In this document: positions 8,919 through 19,811 of the stretch, in pieces
Position numbering within the stretch: position 1 is the stretch's first letter
How the letters are laid out: each line of letters starts with the position of its first letter
Assembly (NCBI RefSeq): GCF_002953215.1
Contig: NZ_CP026378.1
Span: 2,586,540 to 2,650,539, forward strand
Length of the DNA: 64,000 bases
DNA from: Mixta calida
GTDB taxonomy: Bacteria > Pseudomonadota > Gammaproteobacteria > Enterobacterales > Enterobacteriaceae
Direction of reading: 5' to 3'
Notes under the pieces: model-generated
The model's input: the letters and a program-made list of their open reading frames with translations, nothing else
What the model was told of the DNA's origin: nothing
Database searches by the model: none
Position numbers and translations under genes: made by a program

Positions 8919-9890
8919 GCGCGGAAACAGCTCTTTACGCTTATAGGGTTCAATTTCTCCTTCGCGTCGCGTTTTCAGCAGCTTGAGAATCCAGGTATAT
9001 TGTTCAGGGTTCGGACGCACAAAAATCTCCACCTCTTCATTCATCCGGCGCGCCAGCGTGTGGTCGTCCGCCTCCAGCAGATCGTCCATCGGCGGGCGGA
9101 TAAAAATATCAAGCTGATGCGTTTTGCCGTTATAGACCGGGAACAGCGGCACCACGCGTGCGCGGCACACCTTCATCAGGCGGCCCACCGCCGGCAGCGT
9201 CGCTTTATAGGTCGCGAAGAAATCGACGAATTCGCTGTGCTCCGCGCCATGATCCTGGTCGGGCAGATAGTAGCCCCAGTAACCCTGACGCACCGAGCTG
9301 ATAAAAGGTTTGATGCCGTCGTTGCGGGCGTGCATGCGGCCGCCAAAACGGCGACGCACGCGGTTCCAGATATAGTCGAAAAGCTGATTGCTTTGATTAT
9401 GGAACATCGCCGCCATCATCTGCCCTTCCGAGGCAAGCAGCATCGCCGGGATATCTACCGCCCAGCCGTGCGGCACCAGAAAAATGACATTCTCTTTATT
9501 CGCCTGCATCGCCTCGATGATCTCTTTTCCGTGCCAGCGCACGCGTTCGCGCACCCGCTCCGGGTTGCGCAGCGCCAGCTCGGCCATCATTACCATCGAC
9601 TGCGGCGCGGTGGCGAACATCTCATCAATAATCGCCTCGCGCTCCGCTTCAGAGCGTTCCGGCAGACAGTAAAGCAGATTAATTTGCGCACGACGGCGAG
9701 CGCTTTTCGCCAGGCGTCCAGCCAGACGACCGGCCGCGCCAAGAATGGGATCGCGCAGCGCCGGCGGCAGCAACGCCATACCGGCAAACGCGCCGATGCC
9801 CAGCCAGGCGCCCCAGTATTTCGGCAACAGAAAGGACTTCTGAAAGACGGGAATAAATTCGATATTGCTTTTTTTCTTGCTGGTTTCCAT
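8910..9890 (-). CDS. lpxM: Lipid A myristoyltransferase LpxM (MsbB)
   Basis: Transfers the final secondary acyl chain (myristate in E. coli) to Kdo2-lipid A at the inner membrane. 326 residues against 323 in E. coli. It belongs to the LpxL/LpxM/HtrB acyltransferase family, with the catalytic HX4D motif as HGWAVD near residue 140 and a single N-terminal membrane segment ([16 protein letters not shown]). Its stop codon lies in the T-tract of the shared terminator with mdfA. It is separated from the upstream mepM by its own intergenic region, so it is a monocistronic unit. Confidence 0.96.
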   Translation of the reverse strand: METSKKKSNIEFIPVFQKSFLLPKYWGAWLGIGAFAGMALLPPALRDPILGAAGRLAGRLAKSARRRAQINLLYCLPERSEAEREAIIDEMFATAPQSMVMMAELALRNPERVRERVRWHGKEIIEAMQANKENVIFLVPHGWAVDIPAMLLASEGQMMAAMFHNQSNQLFDYIWNRVRRRFGGRMHARNDGIKPFISSVRQGYWGYYLPDQDHGAEHSEFVDFFATYKATLPAVGRLMKVCRARVVPLFPVYNGKTHQLDIFIRPPMDDLLEADDHTLARRMNEEVEIFVRPNPEQYTWILKLLKTRREGEIEPYKRKELFPRKK

Positions 9891-10019
9891 GCACTCGCCT
9901 CGGTCAATAAGCGGCTAATGATAGTGCGGGCAGGTAAATTTGCAACGGTTACCGCAGGCAGGCGCTAAACCGCAGATAAATCGCAGATAAATCGCGGGGA
10001 AATTGTACGAATTCAGATA

Positions 10020-10058
10020 AAAAACGGCAATACGGGCGGCGTTTATGTGCGCCGCCCG
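10020..10058 (-). terminator. mepM terminator
   Basis: Inverted repeat CGGGCGGCG (10033-10041) / CGCCGCCCG (10050-10058). Reading the minus strand, the stem is followed eight bases later by TTTTTT (10018-10024). It sits just downstream of the mepM stop. Confidence 0.6.
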
Positions 10059-10075
10059 CGTTGCTGGCGTCAGTC

Positions 10076-11401
10076 TTAATTCAGCTTCAACTGCGGCAGA
10101 ACTTCTCTGACCTGCGCCAGGTAGGTAGAGCGGTCTTTGCCGGTCAGCCCTTCGGTGCGCGGCAGTTTCGCCGTCAGCGGATTCACCGCCTGGTTGTTGA
10201 TCCAGATTTCATAATGCAGATGCGGCCCGGTCGAGCGCCCGGTGCTGCCGGAAAGACCGATGCGGTCGCCGCGCTTCACTTTGTCGCCCGGTTTCACCAG
10301 CAGCTTTTTCATGTGCATATAGCGCGTCATATACTGACGACCATGGCGGATAGCGATGTAGTTGCCCGCGCCAGCGCTGTGTTTTGCCTGTACCACTTCG
10401 CCGTCGCCCACCGCCAGCACCGGCGTGCCGATCGGCACGGCGAAATCGACGCCTTTATGCGGCGCGATGCGGCCGGTCACCGGATTCAGACGGCGCGGAT
10501 TGAAGTTAGAGGAGACGCGGTACTGCTTCACCGTCGGGAAGCGCATAAAGCCGCGCGCCAGGCCAGAGCCGCTGCGATCGTAGAATTTGCCGTCTTCGGC
10601 GCGGATCGCGTAGTAATCTTTGCCGCCGGTGCGCAGACGCACGCCCAGCAGCTGACTCTGTTCCTTTTTACCGTCCAGCTCCTCGCGCGACATCAACACG
10701 CTGAACTTATCGCCAGCGCGCAGCTTGCGGAAATCCATCTGCCACTGTAACGCTTTAATCACGCTGCTGATTTCGGCGCTGTTCAGCCCCGCGCGCTGTG
10801 CGCTGGTGACGAAGCTGCCGTTGACCACGCCGGTCAGCACGCTGTTTTTCCACTCGCCTTTTTGCAGCTCGCTGGACATTTTAAAGCCGTTGTCGACGCG
10901 GTCGTAGGTGCGGGTTTCGCGGCGCGACATCTCCCAGGTCAGGCGCTGCAGCTGACCGTCGTCGGTCAGTGTCCAGGAGATTTGCTGGCCAACCTGCAGG
11001 TTGCGCAGATCTTTATCCACCTTCACCAACTGGCTAATGTCACCCATTTCGATGCCGTACTGGTTGAGAATGCTGCTCAACGTATCGCCGCTGGAAACCA
11101 CGTAGTCGTGGGTGCCGGCTTCCGCCGTCACATCTTCGTCGATTTCATCTTTCGGCAGATCGTCTTCCGGCGCGGGAGAAGACTGATCGAGCGGCTCGCT
11201 GGCTTCGGGCAGCAGCGTGCGCAGCTCGTTTTTATCAATTTCGATGGTTTTAACAATGGGCGAGGTTTCGCCCGGATGATAAACATAAGGCCGCCAGACT
11301 GCGACGGCCAGAGTAACAACGGTGAGCGACCCGAGCATAACGCGGTGGGGTCGCGGCAGATTATTAAATGCCAGGGCGACAGAGCGGGCTATCTGTTGCA
11401 C
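10076..11401 (-). CDS. mepM: Murein DD-endopeptidase MepM
   Basis: Hydrolyses D-Ala-mDAP cross-links to open the peptidoglycan mesh for growth. 441 residues (E. coli 440), anchored by one N-terminal membrane segment (VMLGSLTVVTLAVAVW). A LysM domain covers about residues 97-142 (DYVVSSGDTLSSILNQYG). A C-terminal LytM/M23 zinc peptidase covers about 310-410, with ligands in the HKGVDF and PHLHYE motifs. It starts 13 bp downstream of znuA, the same tight arrangement seen in enterobacteria, so it can be co-transcribed with the zinc-repressed znuA. That makes sense for a zinc-dependent hydrolase. Confidence 0.96.
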   Translation of the reverse strand: MQQIARSVALAFNNLPRPHRVMLGSLTVVTLAVAVWRPYVYHPGETSPIVKTIEIDKNELRTLLPEASEPLDQSSPAPEDDLPKDEIDEDVTAEAGTHDYVVSSGDTLSSILNQYGIEMGDISQLVKVDKDLRNLQVGQQISWTLTDDGQLQRLTWEMSRRETRTYDRVDNGFKMSSELQKGEWKNSVLTGVVNGSFVTSAQRAGLNSAEISSVIKALQWQMDFRKLRAGDKFSVLMSREELDGKKEQSQLLGVRLRTGGKDYYAIRAEDGKFYDRSGSGLARGFMRFPTVKQYRVSSNFNPRRLNPVTGRIAPHKGVDFAVPIGTPVLAVGDGEVVQAKHSAGAGNYIAIRHGRQYMTRYMHMKKLLVKPGDKVKRGDRIGLSGSTGRSTGPHLHYEIWINNQAVNPLTAKLPRTEGLTGKDRSTYLAQVREVLPQLKLN

Positions 11402-11414
11402 TTTAAGTAATTCC

Positions 11415-12362
11415 TCATGCTCCTTTCAGGCAGCTTTCATACTGGCTCGACAGCTGTGAGAGGAATTTCACATAGCTGTCTTTTCCTAAGCTGATGCCCA
11501 TTCCCAGCGGATCGAGCGTACCTTTACGCACCTGAGTCCCCCTGGCAACGGCATCGATGACGGCCGGCCTGAACTGTGGCTCAGCAAAAACGCAGGTCGC
11601 TTTTTGCTCAACCAACTGTGTTCGAATTTGATGTAAGCGCTGCGCGCCCGGTTGGATCTCAGGATTTACGGTAAAATGGCCAAGCGGCGTGAGACCGTAG
11701 TGTTTTTCAAAGTAGGTGTAGGCATCATGAAAAACGAAATATCCTTTCCCTTTAACGGGCGCCAGCTGACGCGCTATCTGCTCATCATTTTTCGTCAATT
11801 GTGACTCAAATTGCTGCAGGTTAGCGTCCAGTTTGTCTTTGCTATGCGGCATAAGTTCCAATAATTTTTCGTGGATTGCAACCGCAGATTGGCGCGCTAT
11901 TTCCGGGGACATCCATAGGTGCATATTATATTGCCCGTGATGATGATGCTCATGCGCTGCATCATGATGATCGTCATCGCCGTCATGATGCTCATCTTCC
12001 TCTTCAGCGCCGGTAATAAGTAGCGGTTTTACCGTCGGTAAACTGGCCAGTTCAAGATTTTTCTCAGCGGGAAATGCGCTGGCGGTTTTGCTGATAAAGG
12101 CCTCCATTTCCGGCCCTATCCAGACCACGAGATCCGCGCCCTGCAAGCGTTTGACGTCAGACGGACGAAGCGCGTAGTCATGTTCGGATGCGCCGTCGGG
12201 CAGTAAAACCTCCACCGGCGTCACGCCATCGGCGATGGCGGCGGCGATAAAGCCGAGCGGCTTGATGGAGGTAACAACCGCTGCGCTGGCGGGCGCGCTA
12301 AGCGAAGCGGCAAAACCGAGGGGTAATAACAGGGAAAATAATGCCTTTTTATTCTGTAACAT
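11415..12362 (-). CDS. znuA: Zinc ABC transporter periplasmic binding protein ZnuA
   Basis: Captures Zn2+ in the periplasm for delivery to ZnuB. 315 residues with a cleavable signal peptide (hydrophobic [14 protein letters not shown], cleavage probably after ASA). Zinc-ligand histidines are in the EHDYAL segment and the HLWMSPE and FHDAYTYF motifs. A charged flexible loop at about residues 120-145 is very rich in His, Asp and Glu, typical of cluster A-I zinc binders. It is divergent from znuCB across a shared Zur box. Confidence 0.97.
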   Translation of the reverse strand: MLQNKKALFSLLLPLGFAASLSAPASAAVVTSIKPLGFIAAAIADGVTPVEVLLPDGASEHDYALRPSDVKRLQGADLVVWIGPEMEAFISKTASAFPAEKNLELASLPTVKPLLITGAEEEDEHHDGDDDHHDAAHEHHHHGQYNMHLWMSPEIARQSAVAIHEKLLELMPHSKDKLDANLQQFESQLTKNDEQIARQLAPVKGKGYFVFHDAYTYFEKHYGLTPLGHFTVNPEIQPGAQRLHQIRTQLVEQKATCVFAEPQFRPAVIDAVARGTQVRKGTLDPLGMGISLGKDSYVKFLSQLSSQYESCLKGA

Positions 12363-12395
12363 AATGCTTCAATCCATCGTGACAGGGTTATGGAT

Positions 12396-12414
12396 TGTGA
12401 TATTATAACATTCG
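12396..12414. promoter_or_regulatory. Zur box between znuA and znuCB
   Basis: On the minus strand the site reads CGAATGTTATAATATCACA, nearly the E. coli znu operator. It sits in the 77-bp gap between the divergent starts, so a single zinc-loaded Zur dimer pair could repress both directions. Confidence 0.85.
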
Positions 12415-12439
12415 ATAACTTCTGCAAGTCTTAATAATT

Positions 12440-13192
12440 ATGAGCTCACTGATTAGTCTGGAAAATATTTCAGTCAGTTTTGGCCAGCGCCAGGTATTAT
12501 CCAATATCTCATTATCGCTGGAGCCGGGACGGATTCTGACTTTGCTTGGCCCCAACGGCGCCGGAAAATCGACGCTGGTGCGGGTGGTGCTTGGGCTGAT
12601 CGCGCCTGACAGCGGCACGCTGAAACGCGATGCAAAACTGCGCATCGGTTATGTGCCGCAGAAGCTGCATCTCGACGCGACCCTGCCCCTGACCGTCGAG
12701 CGCTTTTTGCGTCTGCGCCCCGGCGCGCGTAAGGCGGATATCCTGCCGGCGCTGAAACGCGTACAGGCCGGACACTTGCAGCATGCCCCGATGCAAAAAC
12801 TCTCCGGCGGCGAGACGCAGCGCGTACTGCTGGCGCGCGCCCTGCTTAATCAGCCGCACGTGCTGGTGCTGGACGAACCGACGCAGGGCGTTGATGTGAA
12901 CGGCCAGGTTGCGCTGTATGATTTAATCAATCAGCTGCGCCTTGAGCTTAACTGCGCGGTGCTGATGGTGTCGCACGACCTGCATCTGGTGATGGCGAAA
13001 ACCGATGAGGTGCTCTGCCTGAATCACCATATCTGCTGCTCCGGCACGCCGGAAGCGGTCTCCCGCCATCCAGAATTTATCGCCATGTTCGGCCCGCGCG
13101 GCGCGGAGCAGCTGGCGATCTACCGTCATCACCATAACCATCGTCACGATTTGCAGGGACGAATTGTTTTGCGTAAAGGACAGGGACAATAA
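12440..13192 (+). CDS. znuC: Zinc ABC transporter ATPase ZnuC
   Basis: Cytoplasmic ATPase energising zinc uptake. 250 residues. Walker [10 protein letters not shown] near residue 37, Q-loop GYVPQK, signature LSGGETQRV near 125, Walker [11 protein letters not shown] and switch histidine VSHDLH are all present. The C-terminal tail is histidine-rich (HHHNHRHD), as in enterobacterial ZnuC. Its stop overlaps the znuB start as TAATG, implying translational coupling. Confidence 0.97.
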   Translation: MSSLISLENISVSFGQRQVLSNISLSLEPGRILTLLGPNGAGKSTLVRVVLGLIAPDSGTLKRDAKLRIGYVPQKLHLDATLPLTVERFLRLRPGARKADILPALKRVQAGHLQHAPMQKLSGGETQRVLLARALLNQPHVLVLDEPTQGVDVNGQVALYDLINQLRLELNCAVLMVSHDLHLVMAKTDEVLCLNHHICCSGTPEAVSRHPEFIAMFGPRGAEQLAIYRHHHNHRHDLQGRIVLRKGQGQ

Positions 13193-13977
13193 TGCTCGAA
13201 CTCTTACTTCCCGGCTGGCTGGGCGGCGTGATGCTGGCGCTGGCGGCCGGTCCGCTCGGTTCATTTGTCGTATGGCGCCGCATGTCCTATTTCGGCGATA
13301 CGCTGGCGCACGCTTCGCTGTTGGGCGTCGCCTTCGGCCTGCTGCTGAACGTCAATCCTTTTTATGCGGTGATCGCCGTCACGCTGCTGCTGGCGCTGGG
13401 TCTGGTCTGGCTGGAACGACGCCCGCATCTCGCTATCGACACCCTGCTGGGGATTATGGCGCACAGCGCGCTGTCGCTCGGTCTGGTGGTGGTCAGCCTG
13501 ATGTCCAACGTGCGCGTCGATCTGATGGCTTATCTGTTCGGCGATCTGCTGGCTGTGACGCCGGAGGATTTAGCGATTATCGGCGGCGGCGTCGCGCTGG
13601 TGCTGGCGGCGCTCGCCTGGCAATGGCGTCCGCTGCTGTCGATGACCATCAGCCCGGAACTGGCGCAGGTGGACGGCGTGAATATCGCCCGCACCCGTAT
13701 GCTGCTGATGCTGATCACCGCGCTCACGATCGGCGTGGCGATGAAATTCGTCGGCGCGCTGATCATCACCTCGCTGCTGGTGATCCCGGCAGCCACCGCG
13801 CGACGCTTTGCCCGTTCGCCGGAACAGATGGCGCTCCTCGCCATCGGCGTCGGCATTATCGCAGTAACCGGCGGTTTGACCTTCTCCGCCTTTTACGATA
13901 CGCCAGCCGGCCCGTCGGTGGTACTGTGCGCCGCGCTGCTGTTTATTTTCAGCCAGCTGAAGCAGCCGCCGACGTAA
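13192..13977 (+). CDS. znuB: Zinc ABC transporter permease ZnuB
   Basis: Inner-membrane permease of the ABC-3 metal family, 261 residues with about eight hydrophobic helices (for example [17 protein letters not shown]). It forms the channel through which ZnuA-delivered Zn2+ enters. Overlapped by znuC by one base. Followed by a strong bidirectional terminator shared with ruvB. Confidence 0.97.
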   Translation: MLELLLPGWLGGVMLALAAGPLGSFVVWRRMSYFGDTLAHASLLGVAFGLLLNVNPFYAVIAVTLLLALGLVWLERRPHLAIDTLLGIMAHSALSLGLVVVSLMSNVRVDLMAYLFGDLLAVTPEDLAIIGGGVALVLAALAWQWRPLLSMTISPELAQVDGVNIARTRMLLMLITALTIGVAMKFVGALIITSLLVIPAATARRFARSPEQMALLAIGVGIIAVTGGLTFSAFYDTPAGPSVVLCAALLFIFSQLKQPPT

Positions 13978-13995
13978 CTTTTTGCTGATATTCGC

Positions 13996-14034
13996 CCATA
14001 AAAAACGCCAGCCGCAGCTGGCGTTTTTTTATGG
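13996..14034. terminator. Bidirectional terminator znuB / ruvB
   Basis: A long near-perfect palindrome is centred on ACGCCAGC-CGCA-GCTGGCGT, flanked by A6 on the left and T7 on the right and extended by CCCAT...ATGGG. It ends both the znuCB and the ruvAB transcripts. Confidence 0.9.
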
Positions 14035-14088
14035 GCTGCGCCGCAGACCGCAAGGAACGCGGCACGGCCCCCACACCTGTCGGCGAGG

Positions 14089-15093
14089 TTATGTCTCGCG
14101 GCTAATGCCGAAGTGCTTATAGGCGTGCTGCGTGGCGATGCGGCCGCGCGGCGTGCGCTGAATAAAGCCCTGCTGGATCAGATAAGGCTCCAGCACATCC
14201 TCAATGGTTTCGCGCTCTTCGCCAATCGCCGCCGCCAGGTTATCAAGACCGACCGGGCCGCCGGTGAATTTGTCGATAATCGCCAGCAGCAGCTTGCGGT
14301 CCATATAGTCGAAGCCTTCGTTGTCGACGTTCAGCATATCCAGCGCCTTCGCTGCCACCTCGCCGTTCATCACGCCTTCGGCGCGCACCTCGGCGAAGTC
14401 GCGCACGCGGCGCAGCAGACGGTTAGCGATACGCGGCGTGCCGCGCGCGCGGCGCGCCACTTCCAGCGCCCCTTCCGGGCTGAGATCCAGACCCAGACAG
14501 GCGGCGCTGCGGCCGACGATATGCTGCAAATCTTTCACCTGGTAGAACTCCAGGCGCTGCACGATGCCGAAACGATCGCGCAGCGGCGACGTCAGGGAAC
14601 CGGCGCGCGTCGTGGCGCCAATCAGGGTAAAGGGTGGCAGATCGAGCTTAATCGAGCGCGCGGCCGGACCTTCGCCAATCATGATATCCAGCTGGTAATC
14701 TTCCATCGCCGGATAAAGCACCTCTTCCACCACCGGCGACAGACGATGGATCTCATCAATAAACAGCACGTCATGCGGCTCAAGGTTGGTCAGCATCGCC
14801 GCCAGGTCGCCCGCTTTTTCCAGCACCGGACCGGAGGTGGTGCGCAGATTGACGCCCATTTCGTTCGCCACGATATTCGCCAGCGTCGTTTTACCCAGCC
14901 CCGGCGGGCCGAAAATCAGCAGGTGGTCCAGCGCGTCGCCGCGCATTTTGGCCGCTTTAATGAAAATCTCCATCTGCTCGCGCACCTGCGGCTGGCCGAC
15001 ATATTCTTCCAGCAGGCGCGGACGGATGGCGCGGTCAATAATCTCTTCTTCGCTGACGTTGCCAGGGGAGACCAGGCGATCGGCTTCAATCAT
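14089..15093 (-). CDS. ruvB: Holliday junction branch-migration ATPase RuvB
   Basis: AAA+ motor that, with RuvA, drives branch migration of Holliday junctions during recombination repair. 334 residues. Walker [10 protein letters not shown] near residue 62, Walker B FIDEIHR, sensor 1 GATTRAG and the C-terminal winged helix are recognisable. Begins 8 bp after ruvA, so they form one SOS-controlled unit. Confidence 0.98.
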   Translation of the reverse strand: MIEADRLVSPGNVSEEEIIDRAIRPRLLEEYVGQPQVREQMEIFIKAAKMRGDALDHLLIFGPPGLGKTTLANIVANEMGVNLRTTSGPVLEKAGDLAAMLTNLEPHDVLFIDEIHRLSPVVEEVLYPAMEDYQLDIMIGEGPAARSIKLDLPPFTLIGATTRAGSLTSPLRDRFGIVQRLEFYQVKDLQHIVGRSAACLGLDLSPEGALEVARRARGTPRIANRLLRRVRDFAEVRAEGVMNGEVAAKALDMLNVDNEGFDYMDRKLLLAIIDKFTGGPVGLDNLAAAIGEERETIEDVLEPYLIQQGFIQRTPRGRIATQHAYKHFGISRET

Positions 15094-15101
15094 GGTTTAC
15101 C

Positions 15102-15716
15102 TCAGAGCGCGGCACGCAGCGCTTCACGGATCAGGGTTTCACAATCAGCATCCGGGCGGCCCACTTTGCTGACCATCCGGCTGGCTTCCTGCGGTTTATA
15201 CCCCAACGCCACCAGCGCGGCAACCGCTTCGGCTTCGGCATCGTTGCTTTCCGGCGCCGCGTTTTCGCTGGTCAGCGTAAAGGTTGCGTCGCCGCCGAAC
15301 AGATCGCCATGCATGCCTTTAAAGCGGTCTTTCATCTCCACCACCAGGCGCTCGGCGGTTTTCTTGCCGACGCCAGGCAGCTTCACCAGCGTCGCCACCT
15401 CTTCGCGCTCGACGGCGGTGACGAACTGCTGCGCCGACATGCCGGAGAGGATCGCCAGCGCCAGCTTCGGCCCGACGCCGTTCACCTTGATCAGCTCGCG
15501 AAACAGCGCGCGTTCCTGCTTGCTGGTGAAGCCGTAAAGCAGCTGGGCGTCTTCGCGCACGATAAACTGCGTGAAGATGATCGCTTCCTGGTTAAGTTCC
15601 GGCAGCTCGTAGAAGCAGGTCATCGGCATGTGGACGTCATACCCCACTCCGTTCGCTTCAATTAACACCAGCGGCGGTTGTTTTTCCAGAATGATGCCTC
15701 GCAGACGACCTATCAC
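15102..15716 (-). CDS. ruvA: Holliday junction binding protein RuvA
   Basis: Tetrameric junction-specific DNA-binding subunit of the RuvAB complex. 204 residues: OB-fold N-terminus ([12 protein letters not shown]), helix-hairpin-helix motifs near residues 71-130 ([28 protein letters not shown]) and the RuvB-contacting domain III at the C-terminus. The LexA box lies 57 bp upstream. Confidence 0.98.
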   Translation of the reverse strand: MIGRLRGIILEKQPPLVLIEANGVGYDVHMPMTCFYELPELNQEAIIFTQFIVREDAQLLYGFTSKQERALFRELIKVNGVGPKLALAILSGMSAQQFVTAVEREEVATLVKLPGVGKKTAERLVVEMKDRFKGMHGDLFGGDATFTLTSENAAPESNDAEAEAVAALVALGYKPQEASRMVSKVGRPDADCETLIREALRAAL

Positions 15717-15766
15717 AGTAGCTTCCTTTGATACAGGGGGGAGAAAGTGTCAGAGTTATAACATAA

Positions 15767-15793
15767 AAAAGGCTGGATGAATATCCAGCCTGA
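15767..15793 (-). promoter_or_regulatory. LexA (SOS) box of ruvAB doubling as ruvC terminator stem
   Basis: On the minus strand 15788-15773 reads CTGGATATTCATCCAG, one of the ruv-type LexA operators (E. coli ruv box CTGGATATCTATCCAG). The same inverted repeat extends to GGCTGGAT...ATCCAGCC and is followed by TTTTTTAT. It therefore also has the form of an intrinsic terminator for ruvC, which ends eight bases upstream (minus strand). One palindrome would serve both purposes. Confidence 0.8.
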
Positions 15794-15800
15794 TAATGGG

Positions 15801-16325
15801 TTACGAACGCAGCCTGCCGCGCGCCAGGTTCAGTCGGGTGTCGCTCAGCTTGCTGGCGTTCTGACTGACGTGGCAGTGGGTAATGGCGATCGCCAGCGCA
15901 TCGGCGGCGTCCGCCTGCGGATTAGCCGCCAGCTTTAGCAAGGTGCGCACCATATGCTGCACCTGGCTTTTTTCCGCGCTGCCGATGCCGACCACCGTCT
16001 GCTTCACCTGGCGCGCCGCATATTCAAACACCGGCAGGTCCTGATTGACCGCCGCGACAATCGCCGCGCCGCGCGCCTGTCCCAGCTTCAGCGCCGAATC
16101 GGCGTTTTTCGCCATAAACACTTGTTCGATGGCGAAAAAGTCAGGCTGGAACTGCGTGATAATTTCACTGACGCCGGCGTAAATCAGCTTCAGACGGGTC
16201 GGCAGATCGTCGACCTGGGTGCGGATGCAGCCGCTGCCCAGGTAAGTTAGCTGTCGTCCCACCTGACGAATCACGCCATAGCCGGTGATCCGTGAGCCTG
16301 GGTCAATGCCCAGAATAATCGCCAT
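15801..16325 (-). CDS. ruvC: Holliday junction endonuclease RuvC
   Basis: Dimeric RNase H-fold resolvase cutting Holliday junctions. 174 residues. Catalytic acidic residues lie in the [11 protein letters not shown] motif (Asp7), the IEQVF motif (Glu66) and the DAADALAIA motif near residues 138-141. It is downstream of yebC with a 36-bp gap and separated from ruvAB by the LexA box/terminator, so it is probably not SOS-induced. Confidence 0.98.
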   Translation of the reverse strand: MAIILGIDPGSRITGYGVIRQVGRQLTYLGSGCIRTQVDDLPTRLKLIYAGVSEIITQFQPDFFAIEQVFMAKNADSALKLGQARGAAIVAAVNQDLPVFEYAARQVKQTVVGIGSAEKSQVQHMVRTLLKLAANPQADAADALAIAITHCHVSQNASKLSDTRLNLARGRLRS

Positions 16326-16361
16326 CAGGCTACTCCGTCAGGTTGGCGGTCGCGATCGCCC

Positions 16362-17105
16362 TTACAGGGTGGCCGCGACCTCGTCGGAAATCTCACCGTT
16401 ATGGTAAACTTCCTGCACATCGTCACAATCTTCCAGCATATCGATCAGGCGCATCAGCTTCGGCGCCGTCTCCGCATCCATATCCGCTTTGGTGGACGGA
16501 ATCATGGTCACTTCCGCCGTTTCCGCTTTCAGACCGGCCGCGTCCAGCGCATCTTTCACTTCGCCAAAGGTTTCCCACGGGGTGAAGACGTCGATCGCGC
16601 CGTCGTCATAGGTCACCACGTCGTCCGCGCCCGCTTCCAGCGCCGCGTCCATCACCGTGTCTTCATCCAGGCCCGGCGCATAGGAGATCACGCCTTTTTT
16701 GGTGAACAGATAGGCGACGGAGCCGTCGGTGCCGAGGTTGCCGCCGCATTTGGTGAAGGCGTGACGCACTTCAGATACGGTGCGGTTGCGGTTGTCGCTC
16801 AGGCATTCCACCATCACGGCGGTGCCGCCGGGGCCGTAGCCTTCATAAATGATGGTTTCCATGTTGCTGTTGTCATCGCCGCCAACGCCGCGGGCAATGG
16901 CGCGATCCATGGTGTCGCGCGTCATGTTATTGGACAGCGCTTTATCCATCGCCGCACGCAGGCGCGGGTTAGAGGCCGGATCGCCGCCGCCCAGCTTGGC
17001 CGCGGTGACCAGCTCACGAATAATTTTGGTAAAAATCTTACCGCGCTTGGCATCCTGTGCCGCTTTGCGGTGTTTGGTGTTGGCCCATTTACTATGCCCT
17101 GCCAT
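16362..17105 (-). CDS. yebC: YebC/PmpR family transcription-translation regulatory protein
   Basis: 247 residues of the YebC family, beginning [14 protein letters not shown] and starting at 17105 after a GGAGAG ribosome site. Family members have been described as DNA-binding regulators and as factors helping ribosomes through difficult motifs; the role in this organism is not shown by the sequence. It lies between nudB and ruvC in the conserved aspS-nudB-yebC-ruvC order. Confidence 0.96.
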   Translation of the reverse strand: MAGHSKWANTKHRKAAQDAKRGKIFTKIIRELVTAAKLGGGDPASNPRLRAAMDKALSNNMTRDTMDRAIARGVGGDDNSNMETIIYEGYGPGGTAVMVECLSDNRNRTVSEVRHAFTKCGGNLGTDGSVAYLFTKKGVISYAPGLDEDTVMDAALEAGADDVVTYDDGAIDVFTPWETFGEVKDALDAAGLKAETAEVTMIPSTKADMDAETAPKLMRLIDMLEDCDDVQEVYHNGEISDEVAATL

Positions 17106-17284
17106 AACTCTGCTCTCTCCAGTTTGACACCGGTCAGACACCTCAAGATCAGCTTCCCCGCGGGAAACGTGCGCCTGATGCCTGACGCTGTTGATTTCGT
17201 ATCAGTCAGTGACTGACGGCTTCAGCGCGCTCGCCGGGTAACGGCGATGCACTTTGCAGTGCGGCGCGCGGCTGTCGGCAGCGG

Positions 17285-17719
17285 TTAGCCGACGAATTCT
17301 TCAATCGCCTGGCGATTACTCCAGGACTTGGTAAGACGGGCGGCCTCAGGGGCGTCCAGCCATCGCCAGGCGAGGTGCTCGCTGAGAACAATGCTGCGCT
17401 CGCGCGGCAGCGCCAGGCGAAACCAGTGCTCGGTATTATGCGTGACGCCGGGCGCGTAGCGGTGACGAAAGTGCGGAAAAATTTCAAATTCAATCTGACG
17501 CCGGCAATCCTCCAGCGTCAGCCCTTCCGCCGCCACATCAATGGCCAGCTCCTCTCCCACTTCGCGCCGCGCGGCCTCTGCCGGCGTTTCACCTCTTTCC
17601 AGGCTGCCAGTGACCGACTGCCAGAAATCGGGATCGTCGCGCCGCTGCAGCATCAGCACCCGCCCGGTATCCTGAGCATAAATCACTACCAGTACCGAAA
17701 CGGGATGCTTAAAGCTCAT
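17285..17719 (-). CDS. nudB: Dihydroneopterin triphosphate pyrophosphatase NudB
   Basis: Nudix hydrolase that removes pyrophosphate from dihydroneopterin triphosphate, an early step of folate synthesis. 144 residues. The Nudix box is GSLERGETPAEAARREVGEE around residues 38-57. It begins 1 bp after the aspS stop, so the two are co-translated. A 179-bp gap separates it from yebC. Confidence 0.95.
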   Translation of the reverse strand: MSFKHPVSVLVVIYAQDTGRVLMLQRRDDPDFWQSVTGSLERGETPAEAARREVGEELAIDVAAEGLTLEDCRRQIEFEIFPHFRHRYAPGVTHNTEHWFRLALPRERSIVLSEHLAWRWLDAPEAARLTKSWSNRQAIEEFVG

Positions 17720-17720
17720 C

Positions 17721-19499
17721 TTACAGACTCTCTGGCTTATCCTTTTTCACCACCTGAATCGCCAACTCTTCCAGCGAAGCCGGATTGGCGAAGCTCGGCG
17801 CCTCGGTCATCAGACAGGCGGCGGCGGTGGTTTTCGGGAAGGCGATAACGTCGCGGATATTGTCGGTGCCGGTCAGCAGCATCACCAGCCGATCCAGACC
17901 AAACGCCAGGCCCGCATGCGGCGGCGTGCCGAACTTCAGCGCGTCGAGCAGGAAGCCGAACTTCTCGCGCTGTTCAGATTCAGTGATGCCGAGAATGCCG
18001 AACACCGTCTGCTGCATCTGGCCGTTGTGGATACGCACGGAACCGCCGCCCACTTCATAACCGTTGATCACCATATCGTACGCGTTGGCGATAGCGGTTT
18101 CCGGCGCGGCTTTCAATTCTTCCGGCGTCATATCGCGCGGCGCGGTGAACGGATGGTGCATCGCCGTCAGACCGCCTTCGCCGTTGTCTTCAAACATCGG
18201 GAAGTCAACGACCCACAACGGCTTCCACGCTTTGTCGTCGGTGATCTTCAGATCGCGGCCCAGCTTCAGACGCAGCGCGCCCATCGCATCCGCCACCACG
18301 CCCGCTTTATCGGCGCCGAAGAAGACCATGTCGCCATCCTGCGCGCCGGTGCGCTCAAGGATCGCTTCGACGATCGAAGCATTCAGGAACTTCGCTACCG
18401 GGCTCTGGATGCCTTCCAGACCCTGCGCGCGCTGGTTGACCTTGATATAAGCCAGCCCTTTCGCGCCGTAGATTTCAATAAACTTGCCATATTCATCGAT
18501 CTGCTTACGGCTCAGCCCTGCGCCGCCCGGTACGCGCAGCGCCGCAACGCGGCCTTTCGCATCGTTCGCCGGACCGGAAAAGACCTTGAACTCCACCGCT
18601 TTCACCAGATCGGCGACATCCACCAGCTCCATCGGGTTGCGCAGATCCGGCTTATCGGAGCCGTAGCGGCGCATCGCTTCGGCGAAGGTCATCTGCGGGA
18701 ACTCGCCGAGGTCGACGCCTTTCACTTCCAGCCAGAGCTGACGTACCATGCGCTCCATCACTTCACGCACCTGCGGCGCGGTCATAAAGGAGGTTTCCAC
18801 ATCGATCTGAGTAAATTCCGGCTGGCGATCCGCGCGCAGGTCTTCATCACGGAAGCACTTAACGATCTGGTAGTAACGATCGAAGCCGGACATCATCAGC
18901 AGCTGTTTGAACAGCTGCGGCGACTGCGGCAGCGCGTAGAATTTGCCTTTATGGACGCGGCTCGGCACTAAATAGTCGCGTGCGCCTTCCGGCGTGGCCT
19001 TGGTCAGCATCGGCGTTTCGATGTCGAGGAAGCCGTTGTCATCCATAAAGCGACGCACGAAGCTGGTAATTTTCGCGCGGGTTTTCAGACGCTGCGCCAT
19101 TTCTGGACGACGCAGGTCGAGATAGCGGTATTTCAGGCGCGCTTCTTCGCTGTTTACCTGGTTGGAGTCGAGCGGCAGCGGCTCAGCGCGGTTGATGATG
19201 GTCAGCTCGGTCGCGAACACTTCCACTTCACCGGTGGCCATATCGGGGTTTTTATTGCGCTCGTCGCGCGCGCGCACCACGCCGGTCACCTGAATGCAGA
19301 ACTCGTTGCGCAGTTCAGAGGCGCGGTTAAAGGCCTCCTGACGATCCGGATCGAAAAAGACCTGAACGATGCCTTCACGGTCGCGCATATCGATAAAGAT
19401 CAGGCTCCCAAGATCGCGGCGACGGTTAACCCAACCGCAGAGAGTCACTTGCTGACCAACATGAGACAGATTGATCTGCCCGCAATATTCTGTACGCAT
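17721..19499 (-). CDS. aspS: Aspartyl-tRNA synthetase
   Basis: Class IIb aminoacyl-tRNA synthetase charging tRNA-Asp. 592 residues. The N-terminal OB fold ([15 protein letters not shown]) binds the anticodon. Class II motif 2 ([16 protein letters not shown]) and motif 3 ([13 protein letters not shown]) are present, with the bacterial GAD insertion between them. It heads the minus-strand aspS-nudB-yebC-ruvC unit. Confidence 0.98.
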   Translation of the reverse strand: MRTEYCGQINLSHVGQQVTLCGWVNRRRDLGSLIFIDMRDREGIVQVFFDPDRQEAFNRASELRNEFCIQVTGVVRARDERNKNPDMATGEVEVFATELTIINRAEPLPLDSNQVNSEEARLKYRYLDLRRPEMAQRLKTRAKITSFVRRFMDDNGFLDIETPMLTKATPEGARDYLVPSRVHKGKFYALPQSPQLFKQLLMMSGFDRYYQIVKCFRDEDLRADRQPEFTQIDVETSFMTAPQVREVMERMVRQLWLEVKGVDLGEFPQMTFAEAMRRYGSDKPDLRNPMELVDVADLVKAVEFKVFSGPANDAKGRVAALRVPGGAGLSRKQIDEYGKFIEIYGAKGLAYIKVNQRAQGLEGIQSPVAKFLNASIVEAILERTGAQDGDMVFFGADKAGVVADAMGALRLKLGRDLKITDDKAWKPLWVVDFPMFEDNGEGGLTAMHHPFTAPRDMTPEELKAAPETAIANAYDMVINGYEVGGGSVRIHNGQMQQTVFGILGITESEQREKFGFLLDALKFGTPPHAGLAFGLDRLVMLLTGTDNIRDVIAFPKTTAAACLMTEAPSFANPASLEELAIQVVKKDKPESL

Positions 19500-19811
19500 A
19501 ACGCTATCCTTTTAACTTCGCCGCTGCAGCATGGGCAGCCTGGTTGTGTCGTCGTGTAGTGAGATTATCCGGCGGATAACCGCAGGCAGACGCTGCCGCA
19601 AAAAGGCAGGCATTATAATGTAAAAAGCAAGGCGCGATAAGGGGGAACGGCGCGCGGCGCGTAAAGCGCGCGCATTTGTTATCCATCGCAGGCTAATGTT
19701 AGCGCTATGCACATATAAATTCACAAAATTCATGAATTAACGACATTTTTCCCCTTGCCTGCCATCGGTCCGCTGGCCCAGGCTTAACCTCTTTTTTTCG
19801 CGGAGAGCAAT
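19500..19811. other. Divergent aspS / yecD intergenic region
   Basis: A 312-bp gap between divergent starts. The left two thirds is GC-rich without a credible gene. The right part (19690-19790) is AT-rich and should hold the two promoters; TATAAA at 19714-19719 is a possible -10 for yecD. No operator was recognised. Confidence 0.5.
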
